DNA of 7,757 bases from CAZFAP01 sp964516325 (GCA_964516325.1 CAZFAP010000204.1:1-7757); one strand, 5' to 3'; positions 1 to 6,163 are shown, counted from the first letter of the stretch. The notes: generated by a model from the sequence alone, not told the origin. Program-made: numbers and translations.

Positions 1-385
1 GGGGCCGACATTTTCATGGTCTCCGGGTGAACGAAGTTCATGAGCGACTGCGGTTCCATCCCCACGCGAAAGACTCCAGGATTGCCGGTGACCTTCGCGA
101 CCCATAACCGAGGCCATAGACAGGTGAATGGAATCTGGATACGTCGCCCAACTCTTCGGATGGAACCGGCGGGGGCGCCGTCGCAACTCGGCGGCTGCGC
201 GAGGTTCCGCCCACGCCCCGTGCGGATGCACGAAGCCGGAAGGCAATTGACATGGCGTGCCTATCGTTTCATTATTACCGCCAGCGAGTGATGACCGTCA
301 GACTGGCTTCTCTCAACGTGAGGGATTTCGTGTTCTCCAAGAAAGCAGGCGCCAGGACGGACGACTGGACAGGAGGAATATCGGA
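1..385. other. gene-free leading stretch
   Basis: I see no convincing gene here. The short reading frames on both strands lack ribosome binding sites and recognisable protein patterns. A frame reading GADIFMVSG then TGA (1-30) could be the tail of a gene that starts outside the window, but nine residues cannot be judged. The useful content is at the 3' side: a promoter-like pair at 247-275 and a ribosome binding site AGGAGG at 371-376 serving the broken gene that starts at 386. Confidence 0.5.
247..275 (+). promoter_or_regulatory. sigma-70-type promoter upstream of the broken secreted gene
   Basis: A perfect -35 hexamer TTGACA (247-252) is followed after exactly 17 bases by CATTAT (270-275), which matches four of six positions of the -10 consensus. 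Transcription would begin near 282 and leave a leader of about 100 bases before the ATG at 386. It is the best promoter match I found in the window. Spacing and hexamers are seen directly; activity is inferred. Confidence 0.5.
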
Positions 386-1083
386 ATGCCTTGGAGGAGG
401 GTCACTTACGCCACGGCGGTTCTTTTGGCTTCCTTGATCAGCTCGGAGCTCTTTACGGCGGACTCTGTCGTCGGGGGCAGCGCGCCCACCGGGTCCGCTC
501 GCGACGAAGCTCGTGACTCAGGGAAGCAAGATTGGGCTGCCAAGCGGCTCAAGCAGTATCGGGACATTTCGCTCGGCGAATTGCCCGAGCGGTTGGTCTT
601 CGCGAATTCGCAGATGAAGCTCGATTTCGACAAGAGAGATGGCTCCTGGCTATCGCTGACGACGGACGGCGTCCCGGGCAGCCTCATTGCGCCCGAAAAG
701 CCTGGCGCCGCGATTGACTTCCGAGTCGAAGATGAGTGGATGGTCGAGAGTTACGGGGCGGTCTTCCTGCGACACGAGGTCTGGGTGGACGAAGCCAAAG
801 ACGCGGTGATGTCCTGCTGCGCGCCGTGGACTGCGACAATCCGTGGGTGTTCACGGGCATGCGCCGGCTGGGCGACAATTACGTGCTGGTTGCAGTATCG
901 CTCAGCGATAAGGAGGAGCGAGCGAATCTGACTCTTCGGCATGTCGCCGCCAGGTCATCGCTGGCGGGCGGGAGACTGCTCGATCCGGTTCGCGGCGAGC
1001 ACGTCGAGGCTCAAGGAACTGGAGCTCCGAATACGATGAGTGTGACTCTGAAGCCGTTTCAGGTCTTGGTGGGGAGGCTGTAA
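386..1083 (+). pseudogene. frameshifted remnant of a secreted, glycosidase-like protein
   Basis: The start at 386 has a consensus AGGAGG (371-376) nine bases upstream. It opens a signal peptide with arginines (MPWRRVTYA) and then a hydrophobic stretch (TAVLLASLISSELF). The first part, containing a segment like MKLDFDKRDGSWLSLTTDG, stays open in one frame to about 805. From about 795-815 protein-like sequence continues in another frame (GDVLLRAVDCDNPWVF, then YVLVAVSLSDKEERANLTL and VTLKPFQVLVGRL) to TAA at 1081-1083. Joined, the product would be about 232 residues. The end resembles the C-terminal beta-sandwich of glycoside hydrolases (strands, a 'LLDPVRGE' turn, a final strand), and the beginning resembles the N-terminal beta domain of large secreted hydrolases. 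No catalytic barrel lies between them. I infer an internal deletion plus a frameshift. The exact family is not recognised. A sequencing error could explain the frame change but not the missing middle. Confidence 0.6.
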
Positions 1084-1233
1084 GTTATCGGCGAGGCGAG
1101 AAAACATTCTTCCATCACGGACAAGACTTTCTTGCAGGATTGGCGCGCGATGCCAGGAGGTTTCGGCTTGCGCGAGCGCCCAAGATGGTTAGCACTTGAA
1201 TCAACAATGAAACAGAGTTGCAGGGAGACAGCA

Positions 1234-2439
1234 ATGACAGAGCAGAACACAACCTTCAAGTTGGGACGACGGGCATTTCTCGGGGGGATGGCGGCAGCCA
1301 CCTTCACCGTGTTGAAACCGTCGGCGGTTCGCGGGACAGAGGCAAACTCGGCGATCAATTTAGGGATGATTGGGTGCGGAGGACGAGGGACGTGGATTGC
1401 AAGGCTCTTCGCCAACAGCGGGAAGTACCGCTTGGTGGCCTGCTCGGACTACTTTCAGGATCGAGTTGACACGTTTGGGCAGAGGTTTCAGATCGAGGCA
1501 AACCGGCGGTATGCGAGGCTGTCGGGCTACAAGCGGCTCCTGGAAAGCAAACTGGACGCGGTCGCAATCGAGACACCGCCGTACTTCCACCCGGAGCAAG
1601 CGGCAGCCGCTGTGGACGCAGGCAAGCACGTGTTCACCGCCAAGCCCATCGCGGTTGATGTGCCCGGCTGCCTGAGCATCGCGGAGTCCGGGAAGAAAGC
1701 CGCCTCGCGGAAATTGGTCTTCCTGGTTGATTTTCAGACCAGGGCGAACGAAATCTACCGCGAGGCGGTTCGGCGAGTGCACGCGGGCGATATTGGCAAG
1801 CTCGCCTTTGGGGAGGCGCACTATCCCTGGCAGGGAAGCGGCTCGGCGACGGACTCGACGGATCCAGAGGAAAGGCTGCGACAATGGTATTGCACGCTTG
1901 CGTTATCCGGCGATGTGATTGTCGAGCAGGACATCCATACTCTCGACGTTGCCACCTGGCTCATCAACGCGGACCCGGTTCGCGCGTTTGGCGCCGGCGG
2001 GCGGGCGATTCGCAAATTCGGCAACATCTGGGACCATTTCGCGGTCACGTATTGGTTCCCGAACAACTTCATCCTGTCGTTCACGTCGGTGAAAATGATT
2101 CCCGGCGCCAAGGACGAAATCCGCTGCCGCATCTTCGGCTCGGAAGGGATGGTTCACACCGACTACTTCGGCGAAGTCTGGGTCCACGGGAACAAACCGT
2201 ACGAGGGCGGCACGCTTGATAATCTATTCACCGCCGGCGCGGTCACGAACATCGAGGATTTTTATCGCTTCATCGTCGAGGGCAATTGTGCCAACACGAC
2301 CGTCGCCCCCTCCGTGCGCTCCAATCTGACGAGCGTGTTGGGTCGCACGGCTGCCTATTCCGGTAAGGTCGTGACGTGGGACGACATGATGCGAACCAAG
2401 GAAAAGCTCGAGCCCGACCTGAAGGGCTTGAAGGATTGA
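1234..2439 (+). CDS. exported Gfo/Idh/MocA-family oxidoreductase (AKP variant)
   Basis: This is a 401-residue NAD(P)-dependent dehydrogenase-like protein. The start at 1234 is preferred because AGGGAGA (1222-1228) precedes it and it places a twin-arginine signal at once: GRRAFLGG (residues 11-18) followed by a hydrophobic run ending near AVRG (31-34). The Rossmann fold begins INLGMIGCGGRG (41-52). The family's EKP motif appears as TAKPIAVD (135-142), so the lysine (137) is kept but the usual glutamate is alanine. The C-terminal domain carries EQDIHTLDVATW (231-242), the conserved segment with the histidine and aspartate that line the active site in this family. Members oxidise or reduce sugar, inositol or glycoside hydroxyls. 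The Tat signal implies folding with cofactor in the cytoplasm and export to the periplasm. It follows the broken hydrolase by 150 bases on the same strand. The substrate is unknown. Confidence 0.88.
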   Translation: MTEQNTTFKLGRRAFLGGMAAATFTVLKPSAVRGTEANSAINLGMIGCGGRGTWIARLFANSGKYRLVACSDYFQDRVDTFGQRFQIEANRRYARLSGYKRLLESKLDAVAIETPPYFHPEQAAAAVDAGKHVFTAKPIAVDVPGCLSIAESGKKAASRKLVFLVDFQTRANEIYREAVRRVHAGDIGKLAFGEAHYPWQGSGSATDSTDPEERLRQWYCTLALSGDVIVEQDIHTLDVATWLINADPVRAFGAGGRAIRKFGNIWDHFAVTYWFPNNFILSFTSVKMIPGAKDEIRCRIFGSEGMVHTDYFGEVWVHGNKPYEGGTLDNLFTAGAVTNIEDFYRFIVEGNCANTTVAPSVRSNLTSVLGRTAAYSGKVVTWDDMMRTKEKLEPDLKGLKD

Positions 2440-2460
2440 GCGCCGCGCGGAGCCCTTTGC

Positions 2461-2513
2461 CTCGGGGCTTCCCGAGCGCACACTCGGAGCTCAACGGCGG
2501 GAATACCGCTCCG
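2461..2513. terminator. two GC-rich hairpins between converging genes
   Basis: Between the stop of the oxidoreductase (2439) and the minus-strand stop (2591) lie CTCGGG-GCTT-CCCGAG (2461-2476, perfect 6-bp stem, 4-base loop) and an outer pair CGGAGC (2485-2490) with GCTCCG (2508-2513). An alternative inner stem is GCGG/CCGC (2497-2500, 2506-2509). Neither is followed by a T-run on either strand, so classical intrinsic termination is not shown. The position between convergent genes makes a shared terminator role reasonable but unproven. Confidence 0.35.
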
Positions 2514-2590
2514 CGAGGACACTCCCGCGCGCCTGTCTCTTGTCGCCCGTGGCGCCTCGGCGGGGGAGGGCCTCTTTTACGCGTGTAATC

Positions 2591-3436
2591 TCACTCGACC
2601 AGCGGGCGGAGGAACTCGACGCTGCGGCGAATGTTGTCGTCCGAGCCGTGGCACTCGATGGAGACGACGCCGTTCCACTTGGTCTTGTTGAGGTAGTCAA
2701 AGCACTTCTTGATGTTGTCGGCATTCACACCGCCGCCGAGAGGGACGGTGCTGCACGCGATTCCCGTCTCTTCACCGCGGACCGCCTCCGCCAATTCGCG
2801 GCTCACGTCCTTGATGTGAGCGTGGGAGAGATACTTTCGGAATATCTTCAGGTACTCCAGCGGGTCCAAGCCTGAGATGAACGTGTTGCCCGTGTCGAAG
2901 TTGAACCGGAGGTGCTCCGATTCAAAGTGCGAGAAAAGCCGCTGCATGAAATCGGCATCGGTGGTGTACGGACCGTGCGGCTCGACGTTGATGATGACCC
3001 CGTAATCCTCCGCCCACGATAGGCATTGGCGATAATTGTCGCACGTGATTCGGAAGACTTCGTCTTTGGACAGCCCTTCTATCTCCACGGCGCCGTCCAC
3101 GGTGTCCACCATAGGGCAGTTCAGTTCGGCGGCAAACCGGATGGACTGCTGAACGTACTGAACGCCGAAAGTGGATCCATCCGGCCCCATCAACGGATAC
3201 GAACCGTCAATCTGCGAAACCTGCAAGCCCTTCTCTTCGCAGTACCGCCGCAGCGCGCGCGGGTTCGATTGGAGGGAAATCCCCGGCTCGTATCCCATCG
3301 CCTGAATGAAGTACTGTCCATGGATGACCGCGAATTCAATGTGTTTGAGTCCGTACTTGACGGCGGTTTCGGCCGCGATTTTGAAACTGCCGCTCAACGG
3401 GCGCCAGTTGTCGGTATGAAGTCCGAGTTCAATCAT
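2591..3436 (-). CDS. sugar phosphate isomerase/epimerase (xylose-isomerase-like TIM barrel)
   Basis: This 281-residue protein has the usual length for the AP-endonuclease-2/xylose-isomerase-like barrel family. The ATG (3434-3436) has AAGGAG (3444-3449 on the complement) seven bases upstream. It has no signal peptide, so it is cytoplasmic. Barrel strands and metal ligands can be read in order: HIEFAVIHG (32-40), MVDTVDGAVEIEG (109-121), NVEPHG with Glu152, FNFDTGN with Asp181, SHAHIKD with His207, and SIECHG with Glu261. This Glu-Asp-His-Glu set normally holds a divalent metal. A GGGVNADNI segment (234-242) precedes the last strand. Relatives isomerise or epimerise sugars, keto-sugars and inositol intermediates, and some act on 3-keto-glycosides beside Gfo/Idh/MocA dehydrogenases. 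It converges with the oxidoreductase ending at 2439, so the two are not co-transcribed but plausibly share a pathway. The substrate cannot be read from sequence. Confidence 0.87.
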   Translation of the reverse strand: MIELGLHTDNWRPLSGSFKIAAETAVKYGLKHIEFAVIHGQYFIQAMGYEPGISLQSNPRALRRYCEEKGLQVSQIDGSYPLMGPDGSTFGVQYVQQSIRFAAELNCPMVDTVDGAVEIEGLSKDEVFRITCDNYRQCLSWAEDYGVIINVEPHGPYTTDADFMQRLFSHFESEHLRFNFDTGNTFISGLDPLEYLKIFRKYLSHAHIKDVSRELAEAVRGEETGIACSTVPLGGGVNADNIKKCFDYLNKTKWNGVVSIECHGSDDNIRRSVEFLRPLVE

Positions 3437-3497
3437 GATGATTCTCCTTCAGAGGTTTCGGAATCCCTTCTGTCGTCTGGAACCGATTCTGTTATCG

Positions 3498-3519
3498 TTG
3501 GACGGTGTGCGCCGTCCGA
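3498..3519. promoter_or_regulatory. 9-bp dyad in the isomerase leader
   Basis: The bases 3498-3506 and 3511-3519 pair around the loop GTGC, with core GGACGG/CCGTCC perfectly matched and two G:T pairs. The structure lies about 62 bases upstream of the isomerase start. If the minus promoter at 3546-3574 is used, it would sit in the 5' leader. It could be an operator for a dimeric regulator or an RNA hairpin. There is no T-run after it on either strand. Confidence 0.3.
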
Positions 3520-3545
3520 AGACAGCCGGAAGTGACCTCCAATGC

Positions 3546-3574
3546 AGGATAGTGCGCCCGGTTGGAATACGCAA
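3546..3574 (-). promoter_or_regulatory. possible promoter for the isomerase
   Basis: Read on the minus strand, TTGCGT (complement of 3569-3574) is followed after 17 bases by TATCCT (complement of 3546-3551). The hexamers match the consensus at three and four of six positions. Transcription would start near 3539, giving a leader of about 100 bases that contains the dyad at 3498-3519. The match is weak and GC-rich genomes yield such pairs by chance. Confidence 0.25.
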
Positions 3575-3893
3575 GACCGAAGATACTCGGCGGGCCGGAC
3601 TAACGAAGGTGAACAGGGAGGCTGGCAATTCTGCTGTCTGCACCTTGTCTCGGGGTCCTGCTTTGCAGCCTGCCCGCCGGGTTTGAGGTTGGCGAGGCAC
3701 GAGCGAGCGAGAAAACAGCTTGTGAGATTCCTCAATCCCTTGAACCGATTCCAGCCATCGGTGATGGCACGAGCCTGTCGCTCCCGCTGCCTGCCGGGGG
3801 CACGGCCTGTCGAAGACATGGGCGCCTCGCCCCAAAATTCTTGCATAAATCTCGCGTCATCGGGTGTCATAGTAAGGTGAAAAAGAGGGCGAT

Positions 3894-3913
3894 GGCGCGT
3901 TGGTGCCCGCGCC
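3894..3913 (+). promoter_or_regulatory. hairpin enclosing the sigma factor start codon
   Basis: GGCGCG (3894-3899) is a perfect inverted match to CGCGCC (3908-3913), and the eight-base loop contains both candidate start codons, TTG (3900-3902) and GTG (3903-3905). The ribosome binding site AGAGGG (3884-3889) lies just outside. Such a stem could limit initiation on the sigma factor mRNA. It is short and GC-rich, so chance is possible. Confidence 0.25.
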
Positions 3914-4427
3914 CACAGTTTCATCGGAGACCGGGTCGTTGCAGACGTTCGTAAACAAGCTGGAGAAGATGTATCGCGACTGCCGAAAGGAATTGTTCAT
4001 TTGGGCGCTGGCCATCACGCGGTGTCCTCATCGCGCGGAGGACGCGATTCAGGAGGCGTTTTACAGGCTGTTCCGAATGGAAGCCAAGCCGCGGCGCCTG
4101 AAAGCCTACGTCTTTCGTGCCGTTCGCAATGCCGCCATCAATCAATTGCACCGAAACCCGCAACCCGCCGACGAATTGACCGAATTCATCTTCGACCCCT
4201 CTCCGGGGCCCCGGGACAACGCGGCCAACAACGAGTTCCGACGTCGCGTCGCGGATGGGCTCCTGGGTCTCTCAGAGGATGAGAGAGAAACGATTATCCT
4301 GCACATTTATGCCGGTTTGACATTTCGTAAAATCGCATGCGTTCTCGAGGCGCCTTTTGGCTCGGTTGCATCCTGGTATCGCAGAGGTCTAAGCAAAATC
4401 CGCGAGCGATTGGAGAAAGGACCATGA
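3900..4427 (+). CDS. ECF-type RNA polymerase sigma factor
   Basis: This 175-residue protein has the two-domain plan of extracytoplasmic-function sigma-70 factors. Region 2 spans about residues 24-86, with the core-binding and -10 recognition helices seen in AEDAIQEAFYRLF (46-58) and LKAYVFRAVRNAAINQLHR (67-85). A linker (about 87-113) leads to region 4 (about 114-172), whose helix-turn-helix is ILHIYAGLTFRKIACVLEAPFG (133-154) followed by SWYRRGLSKIRERL. Regions 1 and 3 are absent, as expected for ECF factors. No ATG fits the start. TTG (3900) or GTG (3903) are the candidates, with AGAGGG (3884-3889) upstream; TTG has the better spacing. Its stop overlaps the next start as ATGA, so the next gene is translationally coupled and is the natural regulator candidate. 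It would redirect RNA polymerase to a small regulon, probably including this operon. Confidence 0.87.
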   Translation: MVPAPTVSSETGSLQTFVNKLEKMYRDCRKELFIWALAITRCPHRAEDAIQEAFYRLFRMEAKPRRLKAYVFRAVRNAAINQLHRNPQPADELTEFIFDPSPGPRDNAANNEFRRRVADGLLGLSEDERETIILHIYAGLTFRKIACVLEAPFGSVASWYRRGLSKIRERLEKGP

Positions 4428-4786
4428 AGGAACTGGAATCAAAACTGAGAAAGCTCCCTCTGACTGCACCACCGCAGGACCTTGACGAGCGGGTGTCAGC
4501 GCAGAAGCCAGAACACCCAACGCACCCCGCCCGAAGGCCACAGCGCGTCCCCGTTTGGCTGACCGCTGCTATTTCGGTGGTCACGGCAGGTTTGGGCTTC
4601 GCGATGGGGGCTGGCTTGCGCAGCGGACGCCCGGCGGCTGTTTCCCAGCCTCGTCCGCCGATCATGCTTCAGGTGATTTACGATTCCCCGGCTTCTCGCA
4701 ATCCGTTCGATTTCACAAGCGCCTCCCACTTCTTTCCGGCCGGAGAAGTGACAGTATCAACCGAAATACTGAAAACAAAAGCGTAA
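4424..4786 (+). CDS. small one-TM protein, candidate anti-sigma factor
   Basis: This 120-residue protein starts inside the sigma factor stop (ATGA, 4424-4427) with GGAGAAAGG (4412-4420) just upstream. The N-terminal 43 residues are charged and probably cytoplasmic (MKELESKLRKLPLTAPPQDLDERV). One membrane helix covers about 44-65 (VWLTAAISVVTAGLGFAMGAG). The remaining 55 residues are probably periplasmic and contain no clear domain. The position, the coupling and the topology match membrane-bound anti-sigma factors. It has no HxxxCxxC zinc motif and is shorter than classical anti-sigma domains. The 'LPLTAPPQDLDER' type of N-terminus occurs in small proteins next to ECF factors in Verrucomicrobiota, from my recollection of that group. 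An anti-sigma role is an inference from context; it might instead be a scaffold for the exported protein encoded next. Confidence 0.72.
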   Translation: MKELESKLRKLPLTAPPQDLDERVSAQKPEHPTHPARRPQRVPVWLTAAISVVTAGLGFAMGAGLRSGRPAAVSQPRPPIMLQVIYDSPASRNPFDFTSASHFFPAGEVTVSTEILKTKA

Positions 4787-4805
4787 AACAGAAAGGAGCT
4801 TGAAA

Positions 4806-5567
4806 ATGAAACCTCTCCTTGTTGTGGTTGGCTGCGCGGCGTTGGCTGCCTGCATCTTCCCGGCGTCGGCAGAGTCACCGGCAGACAGCACACTTGTCCC
4901 CGCCGCCTCCCCGGGGGATGAAGAGCAGCCTCAAATCGAGGTTGAGTTTGAGGTCTACCGGGTCAGCGGGGACATCTCAGGCGATACCTCCTTGACCGAC
5001 AATATCTCGCCACAGGTCGAGGGACAAGAATTTGGGGCAAAAAAGGGGCCGTTCACGTTCTTCACCCTCGCCAAACTTACCATTGCTGGGCTGGAATTCC
5101 GAGCTGATGAGAAAGGTTGGACCTGGAACGGGAAGAACCGCCCATCCAGAGACAAGAAGGTCGCCCTGATCGCAAGCCCTAAGCTTCGAGTCCTCCTCGA
5201 CCAGCCGTTCCAAGTAGCGGTCGGGTCAGAACAGCCTATCGAGTATTTTGAGAAGCGCCCCGATGGTTTCTTCGAACTGAAAAAGCTCTACCTGCCAACC
5301 GGCCTTACCGTAGCGGCCAAGATCCAGCAGGCAGAATCGGACCGGGTTGTCCTCAGCGACTTGACAATTGTGTTGCAGTCGGTGGAGGGACGCCAGCCCA
5401 TCGAGGGGGTGAGCCTTGATGTGGGACAGCCAACGGTGAAGACGTCTGAGTCCAAGCTCAGTATTTCCGTCAAGGTGAACCGAGACTACGGCATCTTGCT
5501 CCGCACGGAGGGATACGGGACACTACTGATTCGGCTGAGAATCGGTCCGGCGAAGCGCGCTACATAG
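4806..5567 (+). CDS. exported protein with a secretin-like beta domain
   Basis: This is a 253-residue protein. The ATG at 4806 is chosen over an in-frame TTG at 4800 because AAGGAG (4793-4798) then has a normal seven-base spacing. A short signal peptide (1-22) carries two possible processing sites: a lipobox-like LAAC (13-16) and a PASA/E site (19-23). An acidic linker reaches about residue 43, then IEVEFEVYRV begins a folded region. From about 116 to 247 the pattern is that of secretin-type domains: LIASPKLRVLLDQPFQVAVGSEQPIEYF (121-148), an extended turn, LPTGLTVAAKIQ (163-174), and a C-terminal strand pair near GILLRTEGYGTLLIRLRI (229-246). The N0/N1 ring domains and secretion ATPase partners of real secretins are absent. 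It follows the TM protein by 19 bases and is the last gene of the operon. The fold assignment is a pattern judgement and the function is unknown. Confidence 0.68.
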   Translation: MKPLLVVVGCAALAACIFPASAESPADSTLVPAASPGDEEQPQIEVEFEVYRVSGDISGDTSLTDNISPQVEGQEFGAKKGPFTFFTLAKLTIAGLEFRADEKGWTWNGKNRPSRDKKVALIASPKLRVLLDQPFQVAVGSEQPIEYFEKRPDGFFELKKLYLPTGLTVAAKIQQAESDRVVLSDLTIVLQSVEGRQPIEGVSLDVGQPTVKTSESKLSISVKVNRDYGILLRTEGYGTLLIRLRIGPAKRAT

Positions 5568-6163
5568 TGCGCATAGAGTCCACAGCCCAACTCAACCCTT
5601 CCGTGGGATGAAGCCTCTCCGCAGGTGGAGAGGCTTCATCCCATTGCTGCGGGGAGCCGAACCCGAACTTCCAATCCCCTTGGTTCTGTGCAATCTGAAG
5701 TCCTCCCGTGACCAGTCCGGGGGCATGAAAAGCCGTCCTCAGTGTCGCTCCTTTGATCGTGACGCGCGAAACGCTCATCAGAAAGAAGAGTTCCCGCAAC
5801 GTTTGCTCTCGTTGCCCATTCTCGAATGCAACGGTTGCTTGGAGATTGATGGGCGTGGTATGGTTGCTCCGCACCGGGAGTTTCTTTGCCCAACGGGCGC
5901 GTCAACGGCAATCGGAGCTTGCGCAGAAGTCCACCGATGGACACGGAGTTGGCGTCGAAGCGACCCCAGCTTCCGGAGACTGATTTGATCGCACGGAGAG
6001 TCCCATTTCCGAGGTGCGTTCGCCGGAGTCCTGCCAGCACGAAGGCCGGTCACGGCGCGCGATGAATCTTGCGTCCGCGTCGCAGAAGCCATGAGCGAGT
6101 CTGCAAGTTCGTCTCCTTCGTCGTGGGTGGAACTCCGCGGTCAAAAAAGAAAGGATCGCCACC
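5568..6163. other. 596-base region, probably decayed sequence
   Basis: Apart from the hairpin at 5604-5643 and the ribosome binding site AAGGA (6151-6155) for the next gene, I find no intact gene. On the minus strand an open frame from about 5874 to 5560 has reasonable amino-acid texture (TPINLQATVAFENGQREQ near its start), and a second minus frame above 5880 contains IKSVSGSWGRFDANSVSIG. The two frames adjoin near 5880 with a frame change, so this may be a frameshifted remnant. The plus-strand frame 5608-5988 starts inside the hairpin and has no ribosome binding site. I recognise no family in any of them. Confidence 0.4.
5604..5643 (+). terminator. perfect 17-bp hairpin after the sigma operon
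   Basis: TGGGATGAAGCCTCTCC (5604-5620) is exactly complementary to 5627-5643 around the six-base loop GCAGGT, with a further G:T pair at 5603/5644. It begins 37 bases after the stop at 5567, where an operon terminator belongs. No T-run follows on either strand, so it may act as an mRNA-stabilising 3' stem or a factor-assisted terminator. It may also be a mobile palindromic repeat. The structure is certain; the role is not. Confidence 0.6.

Larger units (their letters stand above)
3437..3899. other. divergent intergenic region of 463 bases
   Basis: This stretch separates the minus-strand isomerase from the plus-strand sigma operon and contains the likely control sites of both. I find no convincing gene. 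The long minus-strand frames lack a ribosome binding site and read as low-quality sequence rich in Arg, Pro and Ser. Visible items are the isomerase ribosome binding site (3444-3449), a dyad (3498-3519), a weak minus-strand promoter pair (3546-3574), and a 10-base direct repeat GAACCGATTC at 3480-3489 and 3742-3751. Its length is large for two simple promoters, so it may include a decayed gene or dispersed repeat. Confidence 0.45.

Noticed and set aside
406..687. 93-codon frame antisense to the broken secreted gene
   Set aside because: It is a shadow of the sense frame, which has the signal peptide and ribosome binding site; the antisense frame has neither.
1132..1233. Longer N-terminus of the first oxidoreductase (starts at 1132 or 1207)
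   Set aside because: Neither has a good ribosome binding site, and both would bury the twin-arginine signal that sits correctly near the N-terminus when translation starts at 1234.
2548..2576. Intrinsic terminator ending in TTTT between the convergent genes
   Set aside because: The GCCTC blocks before the T-run form a direct repeat, not an inverted one, so no stem forms.
3479..3499. GGAAC...CGTT as an ECF autoregulated promoter
   Set aside because: The gap between the elements is 12 bases, while known ECF promoters need about 16-17, and it lies 400 bases from the sigma gene.
3433..3924. 163-codon minus-strand frame in the divergent region
   Set aside because: It has no ribosome binding site, reads as Arg/Pro/Ser-rich sequence without a domain, and overlaps the sigma factor start.
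3892..3954. ATG at 3892 as sigma start or as a small upstream gene
   Set aside because: It is out of frame with the sigma factor, stops after 20 codons, and is only two bases from the ribosome binding site.
4800..4805. TTG at 4800 as start of the secretin-like protein
   Set aside because: It is two bases from the ribosome binding site; the ATG at 4806 has correct spacing.
5608..5988. 126-codon plus-strand frame after the sigma operon
   Set aside because: Its ATG lies inside the left arm of the 17-bp hairpin, it has no ribosome binding site, and its composition is that of a non-coding frame.
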